55,811 nucleotides of DNA from Chloroflexota bacterium (GTDB taxonomy: Bacteria > Chloroflexota > Limnocylindria > Limnocylindrales > CSP1-4). Shown here one piece after another: positions 49,271-55,811 of the stretch. Made by a program: the position numbers and the translations under genes. The stretch's first letter is position 1. Every line of letters starts with the position of its first letter. The stretch covers positions 1-55,811 of the forward strand of contig JAJYJO010000007.1 in NCBI GenBank assembly GCA_021789435.1, given 5' to 3'. A model generated the notes under the pieces. It did not search any database, had not been told where the DNA came from, and saw nothing but the letters and a program-made list of their open reading frames with translations.

Positions 49271-50539
49271 TCAGCCGGGCAGCATGTCCGGCCGGGGCAG
49301 AACAACCACGGCGCTGGAACCGGGTGGGGCCGACCCGCCCGCGACGGGCCGGCTGGGGTCGCTCCCGATCAGGAGGCCCACCACAAGTGCCACCACCAGG
49401 GCCGCCACGCCGAGCACGCGGAGGAGGGTCGGCGACCCGCCGGTGCTCTCCACGGCAGCGGTGGCGCCCGGTCGCTGCCACATGCCGGCCAGGGTCGGTG
49501 CGCCCGTCGGCGGCAGGATGAAGCCGAGCCAGAGGCCCGAGACGAGGCCGCCCAGGTGGGCGAAGTTGTCGATGATCCCGCCCAGGCTGAAGCCGAGCAG
49601 AAGATTGAAGACGATGACGAAGCCGACCTGGCCGAGAATCGCCTGGCTGCGCCGGTCGACCATCGGACGATGGGCCCGCGAAGCGGCGAAGAGGACCCCG
49701 AACAGGCCGAAGATGGCACCTGATGCCCCGACGCCCTCCGCTCCGGAACCGAAGACGAAGGTCCCGACCGAGCCGCCCGCCGCCGCCAGCAGGTAGATCA
49801 GCCCGAAGAGTCGGGCGCCGTAGAGCTGCTCGACGATCGGGCCGACCAGGTAGAGCGCATACATGTTGAAGCCCAGGTGCATCAGGGCGAAGATCGGGTC
49901 CTGCTGGAACGGGAAGTGCAGCAGCGTCACGGTCCACAGCCGCCAGTACTCGCCGGCCGCCACGCCGGCCCTGGTATAGGCGAGGGCCGCGTAGATCTCG
50001 TTGCTGTTCGGGGCGAACCAGGCGGTCACGCTCACGCCCACCGTGACGGCGATGATCAGGTAGGTGAGCCAGGGCAGTGGGCCGGCCGAGCGGCTGCGGG
50101 CGAAGTAGCGCCGGGCGGAGCGCCGGTCCCCCGTCTCCTTGGACAGCCAGCCCAGCCGCGAAGCGATCTCCTGGCGATCCTCGGGCGGGGCACGCCGCTC
50201 GGCTTCCCGGTAGGCCCGCAGGGCCGCCGGCAGGTCGCCGAGGCGCACCTGGGCGGCCGCGACCTGGCGCCAGGCGGGGTACGCCGAGGGTGTCTCTCCA
50301 AGGTCGGCGGCCTGCTGCCAGACGGGCAGGGCCGCGGCGTCGCCCTCCGAGCGGTAGACGACGTTGCCGATCCCGAGGAGCGCGGCGGCCGATACGTCGG
50401 GATCGGCGTGGCCGAAGACGCGCCGGTAGAGGCTGCCGGCCGACTCCTCCTCCCCAGAGGCGAAGAGCGCATCCGCACGCTCGAGGAGGCTGAGCGCGGT
50501 CGCCCGGTCGAGCGGACCGGGGCGGGTCGGGTCGGTCAT
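49271..50539 (-). CDS. Rhomboid-family intramembrane protease with N-terminal TPR region
   Basis: A 422-aa protein. Residues 10-145 are helical TPR-like repeats (ALSLLERADALFASGEEESA, AALPVWQQAADLGE, AALRAYREAERRAPPED). The rhomboid core follows: HFPFQQDPIFALMHLGFNMYA (first His/Asn region), the catalytic Ser in VGASGAIFGLFG near residue 280, and the catalytic His in IDNFAHLGGLVSGLWLGF near 335. One further helix is near the end (LLRVLGVAALVVALVVGLLIG). It cleaves membrane proteins within the bilayer; the TPR part probably recruits substrates or partners. The ATG at 50539 lies 8 nt after TAGAGT. Confidence 0.9.
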   Translation of the reverse strand: MTDPTRPGPLDRATALSLLERADALFASGEEESAGSLYRRVFGHADPDVSAAALLGIGNVVYRSEGDAAALPVWQQAADLGETPSAYPAWRQVAAAQVRLGDLPAALRAYREAERRAPPEDRQEIASRLGWLSKETGDRRSARRYFARSRSAGPLPWLTYLIIAVTVGVSVTAWFAPNSNEIYAALAYTRAGVAAGEYWRLWTVTLLHFPFQQDPIFALMHLGFNMYALYLVGPIVEQLYGARLFGLIYLLAAAGGSVGTFVFGSGAEGVGASGAIFGLFGVLFAASRAHRPMVDRRSQAILGQVGFVIVFNLLLGFSLGGIIDNFAHLGGLVSGLWLGFILPPTGAPTLAGMWQRPGATAAVESTGGSPTLLRVLGVAALVVALVVGLLIGSDPSRPVAGGSAPPGSSAVVVLPRPDMLPG

Positions 50540-50547
50540 CGCGTCGG

Positions 50548-50553
50548 ACTCTA
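50548..50553 (-). promoter_or_regulatory. -10 element TAGAGT, leaderless rhomboid gene
   Basis: On the minus strand TAGAGT is followed by 8 nt and the ATG at 50539. Confidence 0.5.
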
Positions 50554-50680
50554 CCAAGGATGCCGGCAAGGATGCCGGCCCTCGGCCGCGACATCCGGCA
50601 GGCCGGGCCGGCAGGGTCGAAGGGCGGCCGCAGCTCCCGGCCGCTGGCCGCGGCCGGCCGGGCCAACCAGACGGCGATGC

Positions 50681-50686
50681 TAGACT
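50681..50686 (+). promoter_or_regulatory. Extended -10 TGCTAGACT, leaderless DUF2321-like gene
   Basis: TAGACT with an upstream TG (50678-50679) forms an extended -10. The ATG follows after 7 nt. Confidence 0.6.
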
Positions 50687-50693
50687 CCCGGCC

Positions 50694-51254
50694 ATGCTCG
50701 GAGCGCTCCCCACCCCGGCCCAGCGGACGCCGCCGCCGCGCCGCGCGGCCCGGGTCTGCATGAACGGCCACCTGCTCGCGGCCGAGGAGGACCCCGGGCT
50801 GGCCCGCGGCGCGGCGACGAACCGGGCCGACCCGCTGGCGGTGCGGACCACCGACGTGCGCTGTCCGGCCTGCGGCACGGGGACCATCCTCGCCTGCCCC
50901 GGCTGCGGTTACCCGATCCCGGGCGCGACCCCCACGCTCGCCTTCGACGTGCCGCACTTCTGCATCGTCTGCGGCGAGTACTACCCGTGGACCTTCCGGG
51001 GCGAGTTCTATGCGACGCTGGCCGAGATCCTCGACGAGTCGCCGCGGCTGGATCGGGCCGCGCTCCGGGCGGCCCTCGGCACTCTGGAAAGGCAACGGGA
51101 GGGCCTGGCGGAGTCCAGCGAGACGCGCGGCCTGGTCGAGACGTTCCGCTCCCTCGGTGGCTCCGACTGGGACCTCGCGGCCCAGATCCTCCAGGTCGTG
51201 CTGACCCCGGAGCAGCGCGCGTCGCTGGACCTGCGGGCGGCCTTCGCGCACTGA
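50694..51254 (+). CDS. DUF2321-like zinc-ribbon protein
   Basis: A 186-aa soluble protein with ARVCMNGHLLA, CPACGTGTILACPGCGYPI (two CxxC knuckles) and FCIVCGEYYPWT (another CxxC). This arrangement fits the DUF2321 family of probable zinc-binding proteins. The C-terminal half is helical (LRAALGTLERQREGLAESS, DLAAQILQVVLTPEQR). The function of the family is unknown. The start is supported by the extended -10 immediately upstream. Confidence 0.8.
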   Translation: MLGALPTPAQRTPPPRRAARVCMNGHLLAAEEDPGLARGAATNRADPLAVRTTDVRCPACGTGTILACPGCGYPIPGATPTLAFDVPHFCIVCGEYYPWTFRGEFYATLAEILDESPRLDRAALRAALGTLERQREGLAESSETRGLVETFRSLGGSDWDLAAQILQVVLTPEQRASLDLRAAFAH

Positions 51255-51300
51255 CCGGACCGGGCCGGCCAGGCCGACCCTGCCACGGGCGAACCGTTCC

Positions 51301-52008
51301 TCAGGCGGGCGCCGGCTCCCAGCCGATCCGGTCGATCGCGGCGCGGAACGCCTCCCCGGGCGCTCGCCCGCCGTCGAGCTCGGCGGCGTACGCGCCCACG
51401 AGGCCGGCGAATCGGCCGTCGGGGTCGGAGACCGGCGATTCCAGCACGGTCGCATCGACCAGCTCGGCCGGCCCGGTCGCGCCGGGCTCCACCACCAGCA
51501 CCACCTGGGCCGAGCAGAAGGCCGCCGCGTCCCGGACGACCGCCGCGGCCGCCGCGTCGAGCGGCTCCGCGACGACCACGACCCGGAAATCTCCGAGGTA
51601 ACGGAGGCCGAGCTCCAGGTCCGCCGCGTCGAGTGTCGGCTCCCCGGCCACTCGGGCCGGGGACGCCGCCTCCGGCTCCGCCAGCGCGAGCAGGACCGCC
51701 TCGCGGAGGTCACCGTTCAGGTCGCCTTCCGGATCCGGTCGCAGGCGCTCCGACTCGCCCTCCGGCCGCGCGGCGACGACCGGCGTGGGCCGGCCCGCGT
51801 CGCGCAGGAGGGCGACATGCCCGACCCTCGCCGCCGCCAGAGCCAGGACCAGCGCCTCCCCCGCCGGGTCCTCGCCGACCCGGCCCAGCAGCTCCACGGT
51901 CCCGCCCGCAGCGGCGGCGGCGGCCGCGATCGCGAAGACCGGGCCGGCTCCTCCGCCCGGCCCCCCGTCGGGCGGGCGATACGCGGGCGAGCCGATGACC
52001 ACGATCAC
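51301..52008 (-). CDS. PfkB-family sugar kinase-like protein (short)
   Basis: With the GTG at 52008 the protein has 235 aa, against about 300 for the family. It starts VIVVIGSPAYRPPDGGPGGG (a PfkB-like opening), has AAAAAAAGGTVELLGRVGEDPAG (family signature 1) and GRFAGLVGAYAAELDGGRAP where signature 2 normally contains DTxGAGD. The catalytic Asp of that motif is not seen, so catalysis is doubtful. It may be a diverged, non-catalytic member. The GTG lies 6 nt after TACGCT. Confidence 0.7.
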   Translation of the reverse strand: MIVVIGSPAYRPPDGGPGGGAGPVFAIAAAAAAAGGTVELLGRVGEDPAGEALVLALAAARVGHVALLRDAGRPTPVVAARPEGESERLRPDPEGDLNGDLREAVLLALAEPEAASPARVAGEPTLDAADLELGLRYLGDFRVVVVAEPLDAAAAAVVRDAAAFCSAQVVLVVEPGATGPAELVDATVLESPVSDPDGRFAGLVGAYAAELDGGRAPGEAFRAAIDRIGWEPAPA

Positions 52009-52014
52009 GGGCGC

Positions 52015-52020
52015 AGCGTA
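52015..52020 (-). promoter_or_regulatory. -10 element TACGCT, leaderless PfkB-like gene
   Basis: On the minus strand TACGCT is followed by 6 nt and the GTG at 52008. Confidence 0.45.
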
Positions 52021-52068
52021 GCCCGCTGCCGGGGGTCGCCGCAAGCCGGGCCGGAGACCCAAGCCCAG

Positions 52069-52142
52069 CCGTTGCCGTCGGGCAACGGTACCGCGCCGCC
52101 GCACGCTCCTGACAGTGTTCCTGCAAGGTGCGGCGCGGTACC
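52069..52142. repeat. Two nested inverted repeats between divergent genes
   Basis: CCGTTGCC/GGCAACGG forms an 8-bp hairpin with a 4-nt loop (52069-52088). Directly after it, GGTACCGCGCCG (52087-52098) pairs with CGGCGCGGTACC (52131-52142), and three more pairs follow across a bulge. An octamer GTACCATC occurs at 52138-52145 and 52168-52175, 30 bp apart. This fills the control region between the PfkB-like gene and the Tad-type genes. Confidence 0.6.
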
Positions 52143-52234
52143 ATCCGCGGGCCGGGGGATTACGGCAGTACCATCGTGACCCGAAGCGCTCTTCGTCCCT
52201 CCACGGCCCCTAAACCCCTCGCCGACGTCAGGCT

Positions 52235-52948
52235 GTGCGTGCCTGCTTCCGGTTCGCCATGCTCTCCTTCGGGTCGAGCCGAGTGAGCCGGCTGGGCTTG
52301 CAGGCTGCGCGCCGCGCCCGGTCCGCCAGGGGCCAGTCCCTCGTCGAGTTCAGCCTCATCCTGCCGATCCTGCTCGTGTTGTTGCTCGGCATCGCTGACC
52401 TCGGCCGCGTCTTCGCGGCGGGGATCGCCATGCAGGCGGCGGGGCGCGACGGCGCCGAAGCCGGCGCCCAGACATACACCCAGATCTACGGCGAACCGGC
52501 CATGACGAGCACATCGCTCTACGGCGCCACCGATCAAAGGGCCCTGTCCGTTGCCTGCAGCGAGTTGGCCAACGTGCCGGGTGTCCAGCTGGATCCCACC
52601 GTGGGCTGCACGATACCGGCGATCAACGGCCGCATGCCGGCCGTCGCGGCGTGCGTCCACGACTCCTCGTACACGCTCCCGGACGGCGCCAACCAGCCCG
52701 GCGACACCTGCGGGATGGCCCCCCCGTCCGACCCGACGGACGCTGCCTTCTTCGCCCAGAGCTGTCCGAACCTTCTCACCCCTGGGAATGGCGGCACCTG
52801 GAGCACGGCCCTTGATCCCAACGGCCTCCCCTTCGTCGAGGTCCGCATCTGTTACCGATTCGACATGCTGACGAACGTGCCGGCGTTCTTCCACGTCGGG
52901 CCGGTCTTCCTGCGCCAGAGCTCGAACTTCGTCGTGGCGGCGTACTGA
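52235..52948 (+). CDS. TadE-like pseudopilin
   Basis: A 237-aa protein. RSARGQSLVEFSLILPILLV near residue 35 is the TadE-type cleavage and helix motif (G followed by Q-x-x-x-E-F), and GIADLGRVFAAGI continues it. The remainder is an extracytoplasmic domain with six cysteines that could form disulfides. Such minor pseudopilins belong to Flp/Tad pili or related surface structures. The GTG at 52235 is used; the ATG at 52259 is possible. Its ATGA-type junction with the next gene suggests an operon. No Tad ATPase is in the window. Confidence 0.82.
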   Translation: MRACFRFAMLSFGSSRVSRLGLQAARRARSARGQSLVEFSLILPILLVLLLGIADLGRVFAAGIAMQAAGRDGAEAGAQTYTQIYGEPAMTSTSLYGATDQRALSVACSELANVPGVQLDPTVGCTIPAINGRMPAVAACVHDSSYTLPDGANQPGDTCGMAPPSDPTDAAFFAQSCPNLLTPGNGGTWSTALDPNGLPFVEVRICYRFDMLTNVPAFFHVGPVFLRQSSNFVVAAY

Positions 52949-53667
52949 TGAAGCGTTCCGCCCGGACCCGGCCGTTCGGCCAGGCCAAACGAGGGCAGGC
53001 CCTCGTCGAGTTCGCGCTGGTGTTTCCGATCTTCGCCCTCATCCTGTTCGGGATCATCGTGGTGGGGCTGGGACTCTTCTACCAGGAGCAGTTGACCAAT
53101 GCTGCCCGCGAGGCCGCCCGCTACGCCTCGATCCACAGCGCGACCGCCCAGAACCCGACGGTTTCCCACCTCGATCCGTGGCAGAACGTGCCGCCAAGCT
53201 ACGCGCGCTCGGATGCGCCGGAGAACGGCTGGCCGTTGATGACCGCGGCAGGTCGTGACGCCACCTGGGGCCTGGATCGCTCGAAGATCTACGTGGCCGC
53301 CTGCTGGTCCGGCTACGTCGATCCCGACTGGACGACGAGCGGCGCTACAAACTGGTGGGACTACCCGCCGCCCGGGACGTATGACATCTCGGGCTCTTCC
53401 GTCAACGTCGCCAGCGTGACGGCGGCCTGCAGCATCGGCGGCGTTGCCGATCCACAGAACAACGTCTCGCAGATCGCCTGCGCCGCCGGCCTGAGTACCG
53501 CGGACACGGCCAGTGACCAGTCGGACCGGACCGGCGAGATCGTTGCGAACAGCGTCACCGTCTACGCCTGCTACCAGTGGACGCCACCGATGGCGGGCTT
53601 CCTCATGATCCCGAACGTGGTGACGATGAGGGCCGTCATCACCGAGCCGATCGAACGCCAGCAGTAG
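52948..53667 (+). CDS. TadE-like pseudopilin
   Basis: A 239-aa protein with KRGQALVEFALVFPIFALIL at the N-terminus (G-Q-x-x-x-E-F-A plus helix) and NAAREAARYASIH, typical for the TadE domain. The extracytoplasmic part has four cysteines (VAACWSGYVD, VTAACSIGGV, IACAAGLS, VYACYQW). It starts one base before the previous gene's stop ends. It probably shares a surface assembly with the neighbours. Confidence 0.85.
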   Translation: MKRSARTRPFGQAKRGQALVEFALVFPIFALILFGIIVVGLGLFYQEQLTNAAREAARYASIHSATAQNPTVSHLDPWQNVPPSYARSDAPENGWPLMTAAGRDATWGLDRSKIYVAACWSGYVDPDWTTSGATNWWDYPPPGTYDISGSSVNVASVTAACSIGGVADPQNNVSQIACAAGLSTADTASDQSDRTGEIVANSVTVYACYQWTPPMAGFLMIPNVVTMRAVITEPIERQQ

Positions 53668-53678
53668 GGGGTTCCCGG

Positions 53679-55274
53679 GTGAGTGACAGCTTTCGCCAGC
53701 GCGGACAGGTGTTGGTCATCTTCACGGGGACGCTCTTCGTCCTCCTCCTGATCGCTGCGCTCGTGTTCGACCTCGGCATGTCCTGGATGCTCCGCCGGCA
53801 GGAGCAGAACGCCATCGACCCTGGAGCCATCGCGGCGGCCAAGTACGTGCAGGCCGACTTCCAATACGGCGCGACGCCCCAGATGATCGAAGCCGCGTGC
53901 CACTATGCCCGCGCGAGCGGATTCTTTCCCTCGGCCTCCACCGACGATGGGTGCGTCCAGGCCAACGATCCCGAGAGCGCTCAGCTGACGGTCAACTATC
54001 CTCCGGTTGGCACCTCCGCGGGCAGGTTCGAGGGTTATTTCGGCTACGTCCAGGTTTCAATCACGCGCCAGCACCCCAACTTCTTCTGGCAGATCTTCGG
54101 CAACCCGACCTCATCCGTCACCGCCTCTGCGGTCGCGGCCAACACGTCGGGTGACTCCAACTCCTACTCGCTGATCGCGCTCGATCCCAACAGCGACTCG
54201 GCCAGCGGCAAGATCGGCGGGAACGGGGGAACCGCAAAGGTGTCGATTGTTCCGGCGACGGATCCCGCGACCGGCCAGCCGTACCAGGGCGGTTACGTTC
54301 AGGTGAATTCGACCTTCGGGGGCGTCGTCTCCCCACCGACGTTGGCCAGCTGCGCGCTGGCGGGCAGCAGCGGCACGGGGGCGCTCCAGGTGACCGGCGG
54401 ATCCGGCATCACGGCGCCGGCGATCTTCGTGACCGGGACGTGCGCCGAGAACAACAACGCCACGATCACGACGAGCGCGCCGGGGAATGGCGTCACCCAG
54501 GGGGCACTGCAGGTGGGCGATCCGCTGGCCGACCTGCAGCCACCTGATCCGAGCGCCTACCCGGCTGGCCAGTGTGGCGCCGGTGGACCGACGACAGGTC
54601 CCACGGGAAATGCCTCGAAAGGCTGCGGTGTGGGCAGCATGGCCTGGTCCGCGGACGCCACCTGCTCAGTGACCGGCTCGACCTGCGTAACCTTGAATCC
54701 AGGGACCTACTACGGCGGCTGGAACATCAGCAACAACGTGACGCTCCAGCTCACCCCCGGCATCTACATCATGGCCGGCGGCGGCATCAAACTGAATTCC
54801 GGGGGCTCGCTCACATCGGTGATGGGCGGCTCGGGTTCGCCTGCCCCGGTCCTCATCTTCAGCACGGACAACCCCGCCTCCCACAGTCAGTGCATCAACG
54901 GCACCGCCTCGAGCACAGCCACTCAGTGTCAGGGGCCGATCGACCTGGAGGCTCAGGCCACCCTTGACTTGGCACCAATGGATAGCGGCCCCTACAAGGG
55001 GATGCTCCTTTGGCAGGACGGCAATGCGAGCGGGAGCCTCCTGAGTCCGAACTCCTCCGGCGTCACGATCGGCGGGCAGGTGAACATGAACATTGCCGGC
55101 ACGATCTACGCGCCGAAGGTTCAGGTTACGCTCGTGGGCGGCGGCTCGGTCGGCGGCACCGCGTCCATCCAGATCATCTCGTGGCAGTGGATGATCGGCG
55201 GCGGCTCCAACCTGACGATGCCCTACGACCCGAACCAGCTCTACCACCTGGAGCAGCGCGGCCTGGTGCACTGA
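53679..55274 (+). CDS. TadG-like surface protein with long exported domain
   Basis: A 531-aa protein. RQRGQVLVIFTGTLFVLLLI is the TadG-type N-terminal motif and helix, followed by MSWMLRRQEQNAIDPGAIAA (the usual 'DAAALAGA' position reads DPGAIAA). The rest is a Gly/Ser/Thr/Asn-rich, beta-strand-rich domain of more than 400 residues, with recurring pattern segments (NNATITTSAPGNG, NNVTLQLTPGIYIMAGGGI, GGQVNMNIAGTIYAPKVQV), suggestive of a beta-helix adhesin-like fold. The GTG at 53679 is in a good position 11 bp after the previous stop. Base composition is visibly less GC-rich than in the rest of the window. Confidence 0.8.
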   Translation: MSDSFRQRGQVLVIFTGTLFVLLLIAALVFDLGMSWMLRRQEQNAIDPGAIAAAKYVQADFQYGATPQMIEAACHYARASGFFPSASTDDGCVQANDPESAQLTVNYPPVGTSAGRFEGYFGYVQVSITRQHPNFFWQIFGNPTSSVTASAVAANTSGDSNSYSLIALDPNSDSASGKIGGNGGTAKVSIVPATDPATGQPYQGGYVQVNSTFGGVVSPPTLASCALAGSSGTGALQVTGGSGITAPAIFVTGTCAENNNATITTSAPGNGVTQGALQVGDPLADLQPPDPSAYPAGQCGAGGPTTGPTGNASKGCGVGSMAWSADATCSVTGSTCVTLNPGTYYGGWNISNNVTLQLTPGIYIMAGGGIKLNSGGSLTSVMGGSGSPAPVLIFSTDNPASHSQCINGTASSTATQCQGPIDLEAQATLDLAPMDSGPYKGMLLWQDGNASGSLLSPNSSGVTIGGQVNMNIAGTIYAPKVQVTLVGGGSVGGTASIQIISWQWMIGGGSNLTMPYDPNQLYHLEQRGLVH

Positions 55275-55355
55275 CCGTGCGGTAGCCCGACGGGGGGTCG
55301 CGCGAGGGACGTTCGGGGGATGCCCCGACTCTCCACCAGAGCAGATCGTTGCCGC

Positions 55356-55577
55356 ATGGCCAAACGACTTGTCGCCGCCCTACTCTGGTTCCTTGTCGGC
55401 TGGTGCTTCTATGAGCTGGCTTGGTCCCTGCTCGCGTTTCCACGCGCGGTCGGCCCGCTCTTCGGCACGGCACTCGCGGCTCTCGTGACGCTCGACCCGC
55501 TCGCCGTCTTCTGGCCCAAGAGCGAAGGCCAGCGACCGCAGGCCAGCCTGCAGGTGCCGATCCGGGCGGAAGAGTAA
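55356..55577 (+). CDS. Small membrane protein, unknown
   Basis: A 73-aa protein starting MAKRLVAALLWFLVGWCFYE, with two hydrophobic segments (VAALLWFLVGWCFYELAW and GPLFGTALAALVTLDPLAVF). It lies 81 bp after the TadG-like gene on the same strand. No family recognised; the in-frame ATG at 55320 is an alternative start. Confidence 0.5.
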   Translation: MAKRLVAALLWFLVGWCFYELAWSLLAFPRAVGPLFGTALAALVTLDPLAVFWPKSEGQRPQASLQVPIRAEE

Positions 55578-55715
55578 CCCGGGGCCGGCCTGATCCATCG
55601 CCGCTGGATCACCGATCTTCCGTCCGGCGCGGGGGCGAAAAGCGAGTCGGGGCGACGCGCGCCAATGGCCCGCCGGCGGTCGCCGGAGGTTGTCCCCCGA
55701 TTTGTTGAAGTAGGG

Positions 55716-55796
55716 CGGTGGTCCGCCATCTGAGGCCTTGCCTCTGGCAAGGTTCGGGGTGTCCTGCAAGACGCCCGCAGAGAAGGAGGACCACCG
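55716..55796 (+). promoter_or_regulatory. Structured leader that can hide a start codon
   Basis: CGGTGGTCC (55716-55724) is perfectly complementary to GGACCACCG (55788-55796), which overlaps the Shine-Dalgarno and first base of the GTG. Between them CCTTGCC-TCT-GGCAAGG (55736-55752) forms its own hairpin. Confidence 0.55.
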
Positions 55797-55811
55797 TGGG
55801 AAAGAAGATAC
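55796..55811 (+). CDS. Start of a further gene (5' end only)
   Basis: GTG at 55796 follows AAGGAGG at 6 nt, an excellent ribosome-binding site, and opens VGKKI before the window ends. The five residues do not identify a family. A transposase is a possibility, since such starts and self-hiding leaders are common there, but this cannot be judged from the sequence given. Confidence 0.45.

Noticed and set aside
55580-55811. Insertion-sequence left end
   Set aside because: Only five codons of the gene are visible and no terminal repeat or target duplication can be confirmed, so I list only the leader structure.

Overview
The window is a very GC-rich bacterial chromosome segment with tightly packed genes on both strands. 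Gene content (PotABCD-type uptake, MoxR/VWA cluster, core-MetE pair, DUF5666 proteins, Tad-like pseudopilins, an aldolase of unusual length) and frequent leaderless starts suggest a Chloroflexota bacterium, possibly of the Limnocylindria type. That assignment is inference from memory of such genomes. I saw no rRNA, tRNA or CRISPR array.

Layout. 1-5 kb: an incomplete unknown gene, two cNMP-binding proteins (one a Crp/Fnr regulator beside a 16-bp palindrome), a metallo-beta-lactamase-fold (MBL-fold) hydrolase without a visible stop, Mrp and a small HExxH protein. 5-11.3 kb: a polyamine/GABA-type operon (potA, potD, one permease that looks like a PotB-PotC chimera, a MerR-XRE-cupin regulator, a class III aminotransferase) behind a near-consensus promoter. 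11.4-20.2 kb, minus strand: inositol-phosphatase-like and GIY-YIG-like genes, a class II aldolase, and a VWA/MoxR/secretion-type ATPase/membrane protein cluster. A fragment of a glucuronyl C5-epimerase gene lies between them.

20.3-24.8 kb: a promoter, two overlapping leader peptides and a four-arm attenuator precede an operon for an ABC-2 exporter, a tandem GNAT protein and the ribosome-assembly GTPase RsgA. The RNA layout is that of ribosome-controlled drug-inducible leaders, and is the most striking signal in the window. 24.9-33.5 kb: metabolic genes (threonine dehydratase, YbhB-like protein, glyoxalase-II-like hydrolase, CoxG-like protein, methyltransferase, aminotransferase, a core-MetE pair of which one member lacks the zinc ligands).

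33.7-48.1 kb: an envelope block with two two-component systems, a MacB-type efflux operon, DUF5666 proteins, ApbE with a ferric-reductase-like membrane protein, signal peptidase I and an HtrA-type protease. Five of its promoters share the same tandem box, TCTCA repeated every 11 bp, each exactly 11 nt before a -10-like hexamer; this looks like one response-regulator regulon. 48.1-55.8 kb: a glycosyltransferase with a CysS-like N-terminus, a TPR-rhomboid protease, a DUF2321-like protein, a PfkB-like kinase, three Tad-type pilus or surface proteins of lower GC, and the start of a further gene behind a structured leader.
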